Part shown: piece after piece, positions 9,048-17,931 of the stretch
How the letters are laid out: every line of letters begins with the position of its first letter
Position numbering within the stretch: the stretch's first letter is position 1
DNA from: Chlorobiota bacterium
GTDB lineage: Bacteria > Bacteroidota > Bacteroidia > Bacteroidales > VadinHA17
Length of the DNA stretch: 64,000 nt
Direction: 5' to 3'
Assembly: GCA_013152085.1 (NCBI GenBank)
Contig: JAADHC010000025.1
Location: forward strand, 45,097 to 109,096
Position numbers and translations under genes: made by a program
The notes under the pieces: model-generated
Seen by the model: only the letters and a program-made list of their open reading frames with translations
Told to the model about the DNA's origin: nothing
Databases searched by the model: none

Positions 9048-10949
9048 ATGCAAACCATCATTAATTTTTTCGAAGACAGTGTTTCCCGTTTTGGTGAAAA
9101 TATATACATGTGGGAAAAGGAAGAAGATGCATATACGGGGACAACCTACAATGAAATCAGAAACCAGGTATACCGGTTTGCTACCGGTTTATTGAGCCTC
9201 GGTATCCAAAAAGGCGACCGGCTTGCACTCCTTGCCGAAGGAAGAAATTTATGGATGATCAGTGAACTTGGTATCCTCTATACCGGAGCAATCAATGTGC
9301 CGCTGTCTATAAAACTGGCTGAACCCGAAGAAATTAAATTTCGTATCGATCATTCCGGTAGCCGGATGGTAATCGTTTCGGGACAGCAACTGAAAAAGAT
9401 CAGGCCAATAAAAGGGCAGCTCAGGACACTGGAAAAGATTATCCTTCTGGACCCGGAATCAGACCTCCAGCCGGATGAGATTTTTGTGGAAGAACTGATG
9501 AAAAACGGTGACCGCTGGCTCTCGGAACATGAAAACGGATTGAAAGAAAGGATCCGTACCATAAAGGAAGATGATTATGCAAATATCAGTTATACTTCCG
9601 GTACTACAGCCGATCCGAAAGGAATTATCCTTACCCATAAAAACTATGTTACCAATGTAAATCAGGCCTATACTTTGCTGGATATCCCGCCATATTACAG
9701 AAATTTGCTGATCCTGCCATGGGATCATTCCTTTGCCCATACCGCAGGCTTGTACAGCCTGATGGGAAAAGGAGCCAGTATTGCCTCGGTACAGATCGGA
9801 AATACAGCAATAGAAACCTTAAAGAATATTCCTGTAAATATTAAGGAGATAAAACCACACATGCTGTTCAGTGTACCTGCATTGGCTAAGAATTTCAGAA
9901 AAAATATTGAAAAAGGGATCAGTGCCAAGGGGAAATTTGCCGAAAAGCTTTTCCGTCATGCCCTGAAAATGGCCTATTCGTATAACAAGGAAGGATATAA
10001 CAAAGGGCGCGGATTACAGAAGTTGAAAAAACCTTTGCTTGCCCTTTATGATAAAATACTTTTTTCAAAAATTCGTGAAAATTTCGGTGGGGAACTGGAA
10101 TATTTCATCGGCGGTGGGGCCCTCCTGGATATTGAATTACAGAGATTCTTCTATGCACTGGGTATCCCGATGTACCAGGGATATGGACTATCGGAAGCCG
10201 CACCCATTATTTCTTCCAACAGTCCTAAAAAACATAAACTCGGATCATCAGGCTTCCTGGTTACACCTTTAGAGCTGAAAATCCTGGATGAAAATGGGAA
10301 CAGCCTGTCTGTTGGAGAAAAAGGGGAAATTGTGGTTAAAGGTGACAATGTCATGGCAGGTTACTGGAAAAATGAGGAAGCCACCAGAGAGACGCTGAAA
10401 GATGGCTGGCTTTACACCGGCGATATGGGATATATGGATAAGGACGGATTTTTATTTGTGCTTGGCCGTTTCAAAAGTTTACTGATCAGTGACGACGGTG
10501 AAAAATACAGTCCCGAAGGTATCGAAGAAGCATTTACCGACCAGTCTCCGATTATCGAACAGTGCATGCTGTACAATAACCAGAATCCTTACACGGTTGC
10601 CCTGGTCTATCCGAACAAAGAAACCCTGAAAAAGTATCTTGCAGGAAAGGATACGGCAGGGGAAGAGACCGGAAAAGAAGCGTTGAAACTTATCGAACAG
10701 GAACTCCGGGAATACCGTACCGGAGGCAAATATGGCGATATGTTCCCGCAAAGGTGGTTACCGGCAGCAGTTGGAATTCTCAGCGAAGGGTTTACCGAAG
10801 AGAACCACCTGATGAATTCAACCATGAAAATCATTCGCGGAAAAATTACTGAAAAATATCAGGGATTGATCGATTACTTGTATACATCTGAGGCAAAGAG
10901 TATTACCCATCCGGAAAATCTAAAATCCATTCAGAAGCTGTTTGAATAG
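9048..10949 (+). CDS. AMP-binding long-chain acyl-CoA synthetase
   Basis: ISYTSGTTADPKGIILTHKNYVTNV (A3 motif), QGYGLSEAAPIISSN, GWLYTGDMGYMDKDGFLFVLGRFKSLL. Confidence 0.93.
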   Translation: MQTIINFFEDSVSRFGENIYMWEKEEDAYTGTTYNEIRNQVYRFATGLLSLGIQKGDRLALLAEGRNLWMISELGILYTGAINVPLSIKLAEPEEIKFRIDHSGSRMVIVSGQQLKKIRPIKGQLRTLEKIILLDPESDLQPDEIFVEELMKNGDRWLSEHENGLKERIRTIKEDDYANISYTSGTTADPKGIILTHKNYVTNVNQAYTLLDIPPYYRNLLILPWDHSFAHTAGLYSLMGKGASIASVQIGNTAIETLKNIPVNIKEIKPHMLFSVPALAKNFRKNIEKGISAKGKFAEKLFRHALKMAYSYNKEGYNKGRGLQKLKKPLLALYDKILFSKIRENFGGELEYFIGGGALLDIELQRFFYALGIPMYQGYGLSEAAPIISSNSPKKHKLGSSGFLVTPLELKILDENGNSLSVGEKGEIVVKGDNVMAGYWKNEEATRETLKDGWLYTGDMGYMDKDGFLFVLGRFKSLLISDDGEKYSPEGIEEAFTDQSPIIEQCMLYNNQNPYTVALVYPNKETLKKYLAGKDTAGEETGKEALKLIEQELREYRTGGKYGDMFPQRWLPAAVGILSEGFTEENHLMNSTMKIIRGKITEKYQGLIDYLYTSEAKSITHPENLKSIQKLFE

Positions 10950-11096
10950 CCGGGATATACTCTGCGTGTACGTACACGCAGATTGTCTCTTGTGATGTGT
11001 TGTTTTCTTTTGATGAAAATACCCGGATTTCGGGGGGAAATCGAAATAACCTGACATGAACTTTTACAGTCTCTGTTCCATTTGAATATCTTTCCG

Positions 11097-11104
11097 TAAC
11101 TTTG
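11097..11104 (+). promoter_or_regulatory. Bacteroidota -7-like element TAACTTTG
   Basis: Matches TAnnTTTG 16 nt before the ATG at 11121; no convincing -33 element seen. Confidence 0.4.
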
Positions 11105-11120
11105 GATAAGAATTTTATCC

Positions 11121-14100
11121 ATGAACAAGATTCGTAAATACACGCGAAAAACTTGTTATCTGAAAACCACATTTTATTTTCTTGTGGCTACCTTTTTTTT
11201 GGGTACGCTCATTAAGGCATATCCTGCCGAATCCACCGGGACCCCATTGATCAGCCATTTTACGCCACCTGAAGATTTTAACACCGAGGTGCGGGCTGTT
11301 TCACAGGATGGAAACGGGAATCTTTACCTCGCTAACCGCCAGGGAATTCTATGGTTTGATGGCATTTCGTGGAAGTTGCTTCCTGAAATCAGACAGGTAT
11401 ACAGCTTGCATTACGATGCTGCAAATGAACGTATCTGGGTTGGCGGTAACGGATATATCGGATATCTCAATACCAAAAACGATATTCCCGGACCCTTTCA
11501 TATGATATCCGTAAGCGATTCTCTTTCCGGAAAATTCGATCACATCCTTACCCTGGAGGAGAATCTTATCTTTTGCAGTGAACAGTCCATTGTCTCCGTT
11601 TCACCTGATATACGCGCCAGTATCATGTCTGAAGCCGGAGATCATGTTTTTACCGGGTTTTTTATCCACCGCCAAAACCTGTATGTTAATATTGAAAAAG
11701 AAGGATTAACGGTTTATACAGCAGGGAAATTAGTCCCTGTGGACGGCGGTAAGCGTTTTCAGGAAGATATCATTTTGTTTGGTATCGGTTTCGACCGGCA
11801 ACATACGCTTTTTGCTACCGACAACAGCTTTTTATATCTCTTTGACGGACAACAATTCAGTGATTACATCCCGGAAGATGAAGAATATTTATTTAACCGT
11901 ATCCTTACCCATGCAGTATTGTTTGACGATACAACCCTCATCCTTGGAACCCGTAACGGCGGATGTCTCATCCTGGATAAACGGAACCGTAAAACACGTT
12001 ATATCATCAATTACCAGAGTGGTCTGCCTGACAACGAAATCCTGTCGCTGGGCCGGACAGCCGATCAGGAACTTATTATCGGGCACATCTATGGTTTCTC
12101 AATGGTTAACCTTACCATTCCGGTTAAAAGTTACAATGTTTATCCCGGACTTGAAGGCAATATACTTACCTTACTGCCTGAAAAAGGACATCTTCTGGTT
12201 GGAACCAGCGAAGGTATTTTTCTGCAGAAACAGATCAAAGAGTATGAGAAAAGCCGGATTATGGTACGGGTACGGGTACCGTTCACGGATACAACATCTT
12301 CAGAAAAAACCGGAGAAACACAGCATTTAAAACAACAAACCGTTCAGAAACCGGAAGTACCTCGTGAATCAGAAGCTTTTAAGAAACAAAGTTTTTTTTC
12401 ACGGATCTTTGGAAAAAGAAAAACCGGAGAAGAAGTGGCATCACCGGAAAAGCCGATAGCTACGCCGCAACTGTTTCCGAAAACAACGCAAAAACATATA
12501 AAAAAAGTAATTTACCGATATGTCCCAAAATATATATACAAATTTAAATCAATAACATACCGGTATAAGAAATTAGGCAGTCTGAACGCACGTTGTACAA
12601 AACTGGTTCCTTTCGGGGGACAGATTCTGGCAGCTACCAATGCAGGCCTCTACTCCATTCGTAACGAAAAAGTCGAATTTGTATTCATGGGGACACAGGT
12701 ATATGATATTTTACCCGATCCGGTTAGCCGCAATGTGGTTTTCTGTGGTACGGAAGACGGGGTTTATCTTTTAAAGTTCTCCGAAGGCCGTTGGCAGGTC
12801 GATCGGGATTATTTTCCATCAGATTTACCGGTTTACAGCATCATCAGGGATGGGAAAAACCTCTGGCTGGGTTCCGAATCCGGGGCACTCCGGCTTACTG
12901 TAGATAATGAAACCCTGCAGGTTGAAAATGTAAAAAAGTATCTTTTCCCGACAACCTATCCCCAACCTGTCATATCCATATTCATTAACGGGTCTCCGGC
13001 CTTTCTGATGAAAGAGGGATGGTATGATTTTAACCCGGAAATGCAAAAAATGATCCTGCACGCTGATTTTCCCGGAACAAACCAACCCTGGTTAAACTTT
13101 ATTCGCGCCCGTGAAAATGTTTGGATTAAAGGGGATGAGGGATGGTTCGCCACAGGTATCCTTCCCGATGGCACGGTAACCACCTTTCCATATCTGAATA
13201 TTTTTAACCGGATCACAGGACTGCAGGCCGACACGGACGGGAACCTTTGGGTTATTGTGAATCATTCAATGATCTATAAACTGGAGCCCGGTACAACACA
13301 CGAACCTCTTTTTCATGTGCGCGTCAAAGAAATGGTTCGCTCAGGTCAGACAACGGCAACCAACTTCTTTTATACGCTGCTTCAACCTTCCGGCGAAACC
13401 CGGGTAACCTTTTCCGCACCGTGGTTTTTGCAACCTTCCAAAACAGAATACCAGTATATGCTGGAAGGATTCGGCAATGTCTGGAGTGAATGGAATACAG
13501 GTCGTCAGATCACGATCCCATACCTGCCACCGGGAGATTATGTTCTTCACTACCGTGCCCGAAACGTCTTGGGAGGTGTCGCCGAAGGGGAACCGGTACC
13601 ATTGCATATTCCTGTTCCGTTTTGGCAACGCTGGTGGTTTATCCTGACCGTTTTCCTGGTTGTGATATTCATTATCTGGGGGATAATACGTATCCGGTTA
13701 CATAAACTTGAAAAGGACCGGCGCCTCCTGGAAGAAAAAGTGCGGAAACGAACAGCCGAGATACGGAAACAAAAAGAAAAAATTGAAGCACAACGTGATG
13801 AAATCGCCCGGCAAAAGCAGGACATTACCGACAGTATCGCTTATGCACAACGTATTCAAAAAGCCTTACTCCCTCCCGAGCACATGATCGAAAAATTACT
13901 TCCCGAACATTTCATCCTCTTCCGCCCGCGCGATATTGTGAGTGGTGATTTTTACTGGATCAGGCGCAGTAATAATCATATTGTGGTTGCCGCAGCCGAT
14001 TGCACCGGCCATGGTGTCCCGGGAGCGTTTATGAGCATGCTGGGTTCCTCCTTTCTTAATGAAATTATCAGCCGGCACAAGGTACTTTCGGCTCCGGATA

Positions 14101-14588
14101 TCCTCAATCAACTCAGGCAAATGGTTAAAGAAGCGCTGCATCAAACCGGCAGAACCTACGAAACGAAAGACGGCATGGATATGGCTCTCGGTGTTTTTGA
14201 TATTAAAAATCACACCCTTGAATTTTCAGGAGCCTACAACCCGCTTTATCTGATCAGAAACGGGAAACTTACTGAATATAAAGCGGACAAAATGCCTATA
14301 GGTGTCCATATTCGCGAAGATTTGCCTTTCTCCGTTACCAAAATACCGCTTAAGGACATGGATATGATTTATATGTTTTCTGATGGATATGTCGACCAGT
14401 TCGGGGAAAAAGAAAACAAGAAATTTAAATCATCACGATTCAAAGAGTTATTGATTTCCATCTCCGGCAAGGATGCCGTCCGCCAGAGAGATATCCTGAT
14501 TGAAACTTTTGAAAAGTGGAAAGGCAACCTTGAGCAGATAGATGACATCCTTATACTGGGCATACGATATTACAAAGATCATCGTTAA
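11121..14588 (+). CDS. Two-component-regulator-type beta-propeller + Y_Y_Y domain + TM + coiled coil + SpoIIE/PP2C serine phosphatase
   Basis: Repeated propeller-like blades (VSQDGNGNLYLANRQGILWFDG...), Y_Y_Y-like region (YQYMLEGFGNVWSEWNTGRQITIPYLPPGDYVLHYRARN), TM helix, then YAQRIQKALLPPE...FRPRDIVSGDFYWIRR...AADCTGHGVPGAFMSMLGSSFLNEI. Confidence 0.92.
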   Translation: MNKIRKYTRKTCYLKTTFYFLVATFFLGTLIKAYPAESTGTPLISHFTPPEDFNTEVRAVSQDGNGNLYLANRQGILWFDGISWKLLPEIRQVYSLHYDAANERIWVGGNGYIGYLNTKNDIPGPFHMISVSDSLSGKFDHILTLEENLIFCSEQSIVSVSPDIRASIMSEAGDHVFTGFFIHRQNLYVNIEKEGLTVYTAGKLVPVDGGKRFQEDIILFGIGFDRQHTLFATDNSFLYLFDGQQFSDYIPEDEEYLFNRILTHAVLFDDTTLILGTRNGGCLILDKRNRKTRYIINYQSGLPDNEILSLGRTADQELIIGHIYGFSMVNLTIPVKSYNVYPGLEGNILTLLPEKGHLLVGTSEGIFLQKQIKEYEKSRIMVRVRVPFTDTTSSEKTGETQHLKQQTVQKPEVPRESEAFKKQSFFSRIFGKRKTGEEVASPEKPIATPQLFPKTTQKHIKKVIYRYVPKYIYKFKSITYRYKKLGSLNARCTKLVPFGGQILAATNAGLYSIRNEKVEFVFMGTQVYDILPDPVSRNVVFCGTEDGVYLLKFSEGRWQVDRDYFPSDLPVYSIIRDGKNLWLGSESGALRLTVDNETLQVENVKKYLFPTTYPQPVISIFINGSPAFLMKEGWYDFNPEMQKMILHADFPGTNQPWLNFIRARENVWIKGDEGWFATGILPDGTVTTFPYLNIFNRITGLQADTDGNLWVIVNHSMIYKLEPGTTHEPLFHVRVKEMVRSGQTTATNFFYTLLQPSGETRVTFSAPWFLQPSKTEYQYMLEGFGNVWSEWNTGRQITIPYLPPGDYVLHYRARNVLGGVAEGEPVPLHIPVPFWQRWWFILTVFLVVIFIIWGIIRIRLHKLEKDRRLLEEKVRKRTAEIRKQKEKIEAQRDEIARQKQDITDSIAYAQRIQKALLPPEHMIEKLLPEHFILFRPRDIVSGDFYWIRRSNNHIVVAAADCTGHGVPGAFMSMLGSSFLNEIISRHKVLSAPDILNQLRQMVKEALHQTGRTYETKDGMDMALGVFDIKNHTLEFSGAYNPLYLIRNGKLTEYKADKMPIGVHIREDLPFSVTKIPLKDMDMIYMFSDGYVDQFGEKENKKFKSSRFKELLISISGKDAVRQRDILIETFEKWKGNLEQIDDILILGIRYYKDHR

Positions 14589-14614
14589 TCACCAAAGGCA
14601 TTAAAAGTTATATA

Positions 14615-16114
14615 ATGACTTGGAAGAAAAAGATTTTTATATCCGGGATACTGGGAGCAGCATTTTTATTTATGGTCTCTTGCATCAATCTTGATGTGGA
14701 TCCGCCTTTCCCCGACACCCAAAACATCTACGGCACGACACAGGAGATGATCGATGCTGCCGGGCTTCTTTACAGGAACTGGTACAATGCTGCTCACGCC
14801 CTGAAAGGGCCTGCCCTCGGCCTGGCTGCCGCTGCCGACCAGATCACATCGCTTAAAAGTAACGCCGGCATTCGTGATCTGGCTAAAGAACCACGTGTTG
14901 CATTTAACAATATTACCGACTATAGCTATCTCTATATAACAAAGAATTTCTGGACTGACATGTACAGGGTTTCACTGACAGCCAATGATATTCTCAGGGT
15001 TATCCAGAACAAGGACAGGGTCTTGCAAACCAACGGCGTGGATGCAAAACCCATGTTGCAGGCATGGGCCTATTTTATCCGGGGTATCGGTTACGGTTAC
15101 CTAGGCCTCCTTTTCGACCAGGCAACGGTTATTGATGTTAATACACCGCTTCCCGTCAAGAACTTTTCAGACTATCATGAGGTTATTGATTTTGCCCTGG
15201 CATCCCTCGACAGCGCTATTGTCATTTCACAGCGTAACAGTTTTACCCTGCCCGAAAGCTATATCCGGGGCTATCAGCTTACCTCCTCCGACCTGGCAGC
15301 CATTGCCTCCGGCTATGCCGCCCGGATATTAATTTCCGCCCCAAGGAACGACCTGGATAATTTACGTAACGACTGGCAAAAAATCAAAGATTACGCAATT
15401 GCAGCATGGACTCAGGATCTGGCTCCCGATACAGATAACGATAACTGGAAAGATGAATACAAAAGAAATGGCGCCTATCCCGAATGGGCCTACACCGATT
15501 TGCGAATCATCCACCTGCTGGACAATCATTTTCCCGCACGTTGGCCGGAGGATAATGTTTCATGGGATACGGACAGCGGCACCGAACCCGACAGTTCCTA
15601 CCTGCATTCTGACGATGCACGGGCAACCACAGACTTTGCCTGGGTAAAAAAACTAAAACCGGAAAATCCTTTTTATCTCAATTCTTTTTACCGGTACAAG
15701 CGTTATGATAACTGGCTGAGCTACAGTGCAGGTCCGTCCCCTGAGCTGACTGTTACCGAAACAAATCTGATCCTTGCCGAAGCCGAAACCATGCTCAATA
15801 ATCTGAGCGAGGCCATTACCATCATAAATAACGGGACACGAACACAACGGGGACAGCTTTCCCCTATCGATGCCGGAGCGGATAAAATCACCATTCTCAA
15901 CGCTATTTTCTATGAACGGGATATCGAATTAATGTTTACCGGAGCTGGTACCTCCTTTTTTGATATGCGGCGACGTGACATGCTTCAGACAGGTACCCCC
16001 CTGCATTTTCCCGTACCGGCCGGCGATCTGGAAATATTAGAAATGGATATTTACACCTTTGGCGGGGTGGAAAATGCTGATGGCATCAACACATCTAACG
16101 GGGGATGGTTTTAA
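14615..16114 (+). CDS. SusD/RagB-like outer membrane lipoprotein, copy 1
   Basis: Lipobox-like FMVSCIN; SusD-type helical pattern and C-terminal ILNAIFYERDIELMFTGAGTSFFDMRRRDML. Confidence 0.82.
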   Translation: MTWKKKIFISGILGAAFLFMVSCINLDVDPPFPDTQNIYGTTQEMIDAAGLLYRNWYNAAHALKGPALGLAAAADQITSLKSNAGIRDLAKEPRVAFNNITDYSYLYITKNFWTDMYRVSLTANDILRVIQNKDRVLQTNGVDAKPMLQAWAYFIRGIGYGYLGLLFDQATVIDVNTPLPVKNFSDYHEVIDFALASLDSAIVISQRNSFTLPESYIRGYQLTSSDLAAIASGYAARILISAPRNDLDNLRNDWQKIKDYAIAAWTQDLAPDTDNDNWKDEYKRNGAYPEWAYTDLRIIHLLDNHFPARWPEDNVSWDTDSGTEPDSSYLHSDDARATTDFAWVKKLKPENPFYLNSFYRYKRYDNWLSYSAGPSPELTVTETNLILAEAETMLNNLSEAITIINNGTRTQRGQLSPIDAGADKITILNAIFYERDIELMFTGAGTSFFDMRRRDMLQTGTPLHFPVPAGDLEILEMDIYTFGGVENADGINTSNGGWF

Positions 16115-17562
16115 TGATCCGATTTGGAAAACATTTTCTGGCTGCAGTAATTCTGGCCGCTTTTTCTTTCTCCGGCTGTGTGAAACCCGATAAGCAAAAT
16201 CCGGATACGGATGCATCTCTTTATTATCTTATCAATGCCTTTCCAACATGGTACAATGCATTGTATAATTACCGTGGGCCGGGTGTCCCCATGGCGGTCA
16301 TGGCCGATCAGGTTACTTGGGATTTTGCGAACTTCGGTTATGCACAAAAATTCGGCGGTGAACCCAGGCTGCCTTTTGCCAATTATTACAAATCACCCGA
16401 TACTTATTTTATTGACCGTTTCTGGATCAGTGCATATGAGGCTCTTAACTACGTAAACCTAACCCTGCAAACGCTGGAACAGGGAGGTTTGATATCCGGG
16501 TTTGGCCCCGAAGATGAAAATATGATCCGCAGCTGGTGTTATTTCCTGCAGGGTGTCATACACGGATATCTTGGTCTGATTTTCGACAAAGCGGTCATAC
16601 AGGATGAGTTTACCGATCCCATGCAACCGGTTTTATCCGAATGGCCGGCCGTACTCAAAAGTGCTGTCTCCTCTCTGGATAAATCCATCCAGATCTCCGG
16701 ACAGGGTGATTTTATCATTCCGGATACCTGGTATAGCGGTCCGGCACTTTCTGCCGGCGACCTGGCGGGTATCTCCTCGACTTTTGCAGCCATGTTTCTG
16801 GCATACGGCAGCCGGAATGCGGCACAGAATGATTCTACTAAATGGTCCCTGGTAGAAAGTTATGCACAATCAGGAATAAAATCTGATTTCATGATCATCA
16901 CCGATCAACAGATATGGGTCAACAGCATGCTTGAAAAAGCCATAGGCCCCGGCTACGGACGGGTAGACAACAGGGTCATCCATTTGTTTGACAGCACCTA
17001 TCCGGCACATTACCCCGCTGACGGGTTACCACCCGATCCGCCTGATGCTTCTTCGGCAGATGCAAGGCTTGATAACGACTTTGAATATCTTTCAACCATC
17101 AATTTTGCTCCTGAAAACGGAACCTATCTTTTCTCCAATTACAGGCTGAAAAAATATGATGACTGGCTGCCTGAGATGTCGGGAGCAATACCTTTCGTCA
17201 CAAAAACCGAAAATGACCTGCTGTATGCCGAAGCTTTGGTGCGTACCGGCAATACCTCCGAAGCCATTAACATCCTGAATAGCAGTACCCGGATAAAACG
17301 CGGACATCTGCCCCTCCTTGATCCGGCTGCGACAAATCATGAAGTTCTTGAAGCCATTTTTTATGAACGGGAAGTGGAACTGATCGGAAGCGGCATTGGT
17401 ACAGCCTTTTATGATATGAGGCGAAGGGATATGCTGCAAAAAGGCACCCTGCTGCATTTTCCGGTACCTGCCGAAGAACTCGATATTATGGGATTGCCTG
17501 TCTATTCTTTTGGCGGTGAAGACCATGCCGACGGGGTAAATACCTCAAACGGCGGATGGTAA
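16105..17562 (+). CDS. SusD/RagB-like outer membrane lipoprotein, copy 2 (overlaps copy 1 end; likely start near 16114)
   Basis: Lipobox-like FSGCVKP; clear paralog of the previous gene (AIFYEREVELIGSGIGTAFYDMRRRDMLQKGTLLHFPVPAEELDI...NTSNGGW). Confidence 0.82.
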   Translation: MVLMIRFGKHFLAAVILAAFSFSGCVKPDKQNPDTDASLYYLINAFPTWYNALYNYRGPGVPMAVMADQVTWDFANFGYAQKFGGEPRLPFANYYKSPDTYFIDRFWISAYEALNYVNLTLQTLEQGGLISGFGPEDENMIRSWCYFLQGVIHGYLGLIFDKAVIQDEFTDPMQPVLSEWPAVLKSAVSSLDKSIQISGQGDFIIPDTWYSGPALSAGDLAGISSTFAAMFLAYGSRNAAQNDSTKWSLVESYAQSGIKSDFMIITDQQIWVNSMLEKAIGPGYGRVDNRVIHLFDSTYPAHYPADGLPPDPPDASSADARLDNDFEYLSTINFAPENGTYLFSNYRLKKYDDWLPEMSGAIPFVTKTENDLLYAEALVRTGNTSEAINILNSSTRIKRGHLPLLDPAATNHEVLEAIFYEREVELIGSGIGTAFYDMRRRDMLQKGTLLHFPVPAEELDIMGLPVYSFGGEDHADGVNTSNGGW

Positions 17563-17931
17563 AATAAAAAAATCATTCCGGAAAAAAACGTTTAAAATTT
17601 TTTAAGACATACAATTCATATTATTGTTAATACTTTAACCTTTGAGAGGATAAACACTACAAATTAATGCTTCTTTATTATTAAAGTATCTATTCCCGGA
17701 AAAACAAGCTCCTTCATGTTTTGTATAGCAAGTGATCTTCTTTCGCAGTATTCCCTGTCAAGCTCCTGAAGCAATCACCATATCCCGACACTTAAAAAAA
17801 AACAATAATATTTGTTTTTTAGAGAAATATTATGTAAACTTGGTGATGTGATTTTATTAACAATATTTTTTACTATTAAGAAAATAATTTAGATTATTCA
17901 TTTAATAAATTATAGTAAATATAGTAACCCA

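Noticed and set aside
11779-12330. 183-aa plus-strand ORF inside the SpoIIE sensor gene
   Set aside because: Out-of-frame overlap with a strongly supported long gene; no recognisable domain.
17092-17526. 144-aa minus-strand ORF inside SusD copy 2
   Set aside because: Antisense shadow ORF without recognisable features.
17563-17931. AT-rich 369-bp gap before the cytochrome as a hidden gene or replication element
   Set aside because: No ORF with coding character and no clear repeated boxes; more likely a long regulatory leader, though not proven.
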